NCBI GenBank assembly: GCA_002391465.1
Contig: DGFC01000093.1
Location: forward strand, 1-8,080
Origin: Firmicutes bacterium UBA3910
GTDB lineage: Bacteria > Bacillota > Limnochordia > Darwinibacteriales > Darwinibacteriaceae
Reading direction: 5' to 3'
Length of the DNA: 8,080 bases
The position numbers were made by a program, and so were the translations under genes. Positions 6,878-8,080 of the stretch are shown here, piece by piece (the first letter of the stretch is position 1; the number at the start of each line of letters is the position of its first letter). The notes beneath the pieces were generated by a model. The model was not told the origin of the DNA, ran no database searches, and saw only the letters and a program-made list of their open reading frames with translations.

Positions 6878-7411
6878 TTAGAATCTAAAGCCCAGCAGGG
6901 CGATTCCCAGTAGGCCTGCAGTAATCAGCAGGATGGGTGCCCCTTTCAGGGCTTTGGGAATTGGAGCCAGTTCCAGTCGCTGCCGCAGCACCGCCATGAC
7001 GAGCAGAACTAAGCCATAACCTAGGCCACCGCCAAAGGCGAGCAGAACATTAGCTGCGCCTTCAGCACCCCTTGCACCTAACAGGAGGAGAAGCCCAACT
7101 AAGGCACTATCGGCAAACCGGTCCTCCCAAGAGCTCTCCTGACGGAGAATACCGTGAGCAAAGACCGACGCAACTGCGCCAACGATTAGATAAAACCCGA
7201 TTTCCACCGATAGTGAGGCAAAGGTGTAGCCAGCTAACAGCCAGAGCAACGCCCCACCTATCAGCATACCGAAGAGGGTGGTGTAACCTGCCTGAAACGC
7301 CTCTTTAACACTGTTGGTTCGGCGCAGCATGGCATAGAGCCCCAAACCCTGCACTAGAATCAGGTTGTTGGCGACTAAAGTCTCTGCTAAGAAATCCAAA
7401 CCATTAATCAT
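6878..7411 (-). CDS. rnfA: RnfA/NqrE-like membrane electron-transfer subunit, cysteine-free
   Basis: RnfA and RnfE form the paired, oppositely oriented membrane core of Rnf (NqrE and NqrD in Na+-NQR), which couples ferredoxin or NADH electron transfer to ion pumping. The 177 residues (family about 190) form about six hydrophobic segments. The N-terminal family signature is recognisable as LVANNLILVQGLGLYAML (12-29). In typical RnfA the position after LG-I/L is Cys, a ligand of the intramembrane [2Fe-2S] cluster. Here it is Tyr26. The second conserved motif (LPLITTNC-type) is not recognisable: the matching region reads SALVGLLLLLGARG. The protein has no Cys at all. The ATG at 7411 overlaps the end of rnfE by 8 bases, with a GGGGGAG ribosome site just upstream. 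It is the last gene of its operon, followed by a terminator and not by rnfB. The family is well supported; the reaction is uncertain. Confidence 0.85.
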   Translation of the reverse strand: MINGLDFLAETLVANNLILVQGLGLYAMLRRTNSVKEAFQAGYTTLFGMLIGGALLWLLAGYTFASLSVEIGFYLIVGAVASVFAHGILRQESSWEDRFADSALVGLLLLLGARGAEGAANVLLAFGGGLGYGLVLLVMAVLRQRLELAPIPKALKGAPILLITAGLLGIALLGFRF

Positions 7412-7991
7412 GTAGCTCCCCCTCCCCTGCGGTTAATTTATTGGTCAGGGCCAACAAGAGCCCAACAATGATCATACCACCTGGTACCGTCCTGGCTGTG
7501 GCAAGGGGCGGCAGTGAACTGCCGAAAAGCTGTGTGCCGAAGATTGTACCAAAGCCCAATACCTCGCGTATGGCGCCAATCACAACCAGGGCCAGAATTA
7601 AACCTAGACTCTGTCCCACCGCTTCCATTATCACCTGACCCGAGGATTGTTCAGAGGAGACCTCCCCAAAGAGCATTCTGTTGGCCACAATGAGCGGCAA
7701 GAAGATGCCTAATTGAGCAACGAACTGGGGATTCCAGCCCAGAAGCAAGCTGTGGAGGAACACAGTCAGAACGACCAAAACACCGAACTTCACAATCGGC
7801 CTTACGTATCCGGGCACTGCTTTCAAAAACAGGCTATCAAGTACGGTGATCACAAGAAAGATTACCGCTGTTGCGAGCCCTATCAGCCAACCGCGTTCAG
7901 CTGTGGACGCCACCGCTACGGCAGGCACCAAGCCTAACAGTAATACAAATACGGGGTTCTTTATTAGTAGACCGTCCCACAATACCTTCAT
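7404..7991 (-). CDS. rnfE: RnfE/NqrD-like membrane electron-transfer subunit, cysteine-free
   Basis: This is the partner of RnfA in the membrane core of the Rnf/Nqr-type complex. The protein has 195 residues (family about 200-210) and about six hydrophobic segments. The N-terminal KNPVFVLLLGLVPAVAV (11-27) matches the family ENPVLVQLLGLCPTLAV pattern. QLGIFLPLIVANRMLFGE (93-110) matches the GIFIPLIVVNCxxLGR motif. AIREVLGFGTIFG is the conserved C-terminal block. In both cluster motifs the conserved Cys is replaced, by Val22 and by Arg105, and there is no Cys elsewhere. ATG 7991 follows the rnfG stop by 2 bases, with GAGGAGGG inside the rnfG end as the ribosome site, and its end overlaps rnfA, so the three genes are tightly coupled. 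The assignment is firm as a family member. Whether it still passes electrons through the membrane is open. Confidence 0.9.
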   Translation of the reverse strand: MKVLWDGLLIKNPVFVLLLGLVPAVAVASTAERGWLIGLATAVIFLVITVLDSLFLKAVPGYVRPIVKFGVLVVLTVFLHSLLLGWNPQFVAQLGIFLPLIVANRMLFGEVSSEQSSGQVIMEAVGQSLGLILALVVIGAIREVLGFGTIFGTQLFGSSLPPLATARTVPGGMIIVGLLLALTNKLTAGEGELHD

Positions 7992-7993
7992 TG

Positions 7994-8080
7994 TTATCTG
8001 CCCTCCTCTATAGCCAAGGCGTCACGTACAGCCTCCAAGATTGCTCCACTTGTCACAGTAGCACCGCTTACCCCATCAAC
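7994..8080 (-). CDS. rnfG: RnfG/NqrC-like FMN-binding subunit (C-terminal 28 residues)
   Basis: Only the last 28 codons and the TAA are inside the window; the rest lies beyond the right edge. They read VDGVSGATVTSGAILEAVRD followed by ALAIEEGR. SGATVTS is the C-terminal flavinylation motif of RnfG/NqrC, in which the Thr of SGAT carries FMN in phosphoester linkage, attached by ApbE outside the membrane. The frame is open to base 8080. The order G-E-A read on the minus strand matches canonical rnf operons. The fragment is short, but the motif together with rnfE 2 bases downstream makes the call secure. Confidence 0.85.
   Translation of the reverse strand, partial: VDGVSGATVTSGAILEAVRDALAIEEGR

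Overview
The window is one end of a contig from an endospore-forming Bacillota (Firmicutes), probably an anaerobe. Three things point there: two sporulation genes (gpr, spoIIP), a Bacillus-type gene neighbourhood (comEA-comEC-holA-rpsT-gpr-spoIIP, with rpsT alone on the opposite strand), and an Rnf/Nqr-type membrane electron-transfer operon next to it. The first 19 bases are a Nextera/Tn5 mosaic-end adapter, so the left edge is a sequencing-library artefact and not biology. Genus cannot be told from the sequence alone.

Layout, left to right. Bases 20-953 (minus) are the first 311 codons of spoIIP, cut off at the contig edge. Bases 1048-1611 (plus) encode a membrane-anchored GerMN-domain protein. 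It lies between spoIIP and gpr and is antisense to both. It converges tail-to-tail on gpr (1608-2666, minus), and the two stop codons share the bases TTAA. gpr and rpsT (2795-3055, plus) diverge from a 128-bp region that holds a near-consensus sigma-A promoter for rpsT and a weaker sigma-G-like candidate for gpr. A hairpin at 3061-3088 separates rpsT from the convergent holA. holA, comEC and comEA (minus, 3099-6762) form a compact competence/replication operon read comEA-comEC-holA. A strong two-way terminator at 6848-6874 separates it from rnfG(partial)-rnfE-rnfA (minus, 6878-8080).

How the genes work together. GPR degrades the small acid-soluble spore proteins at germination, and SpoIIP is part of the peptidoglycan-degrading engulfment machine. 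ComEA and ComEC bind and import transforming DNA, and HolA is the delta subunit of the DNA polymerase clamp loader. RnfG, RnfE and RnfA are subunits of a membrane complex that couples electron transfer to ion pumping.

The most unusual signal is in the Rnf genes. RnfA and RnfE contain no cysteine at all, so they lack the ligands that normally hold the intramembrane [2Fe-2S] cluster. rnfB does not follow rnfA: a terminator does. RnfG still carries its SGAT flavinylation motif. This suggests a divergent Rnf/Nqr-like complex in which the flavin carrier is kept but the membrane iron-sulphur relay is lost or replaced. No mobile element, CRISPR array, tRNA, rRNA or riboswitch was seen, and there is no gene-free stretch longer than about 130 bp.
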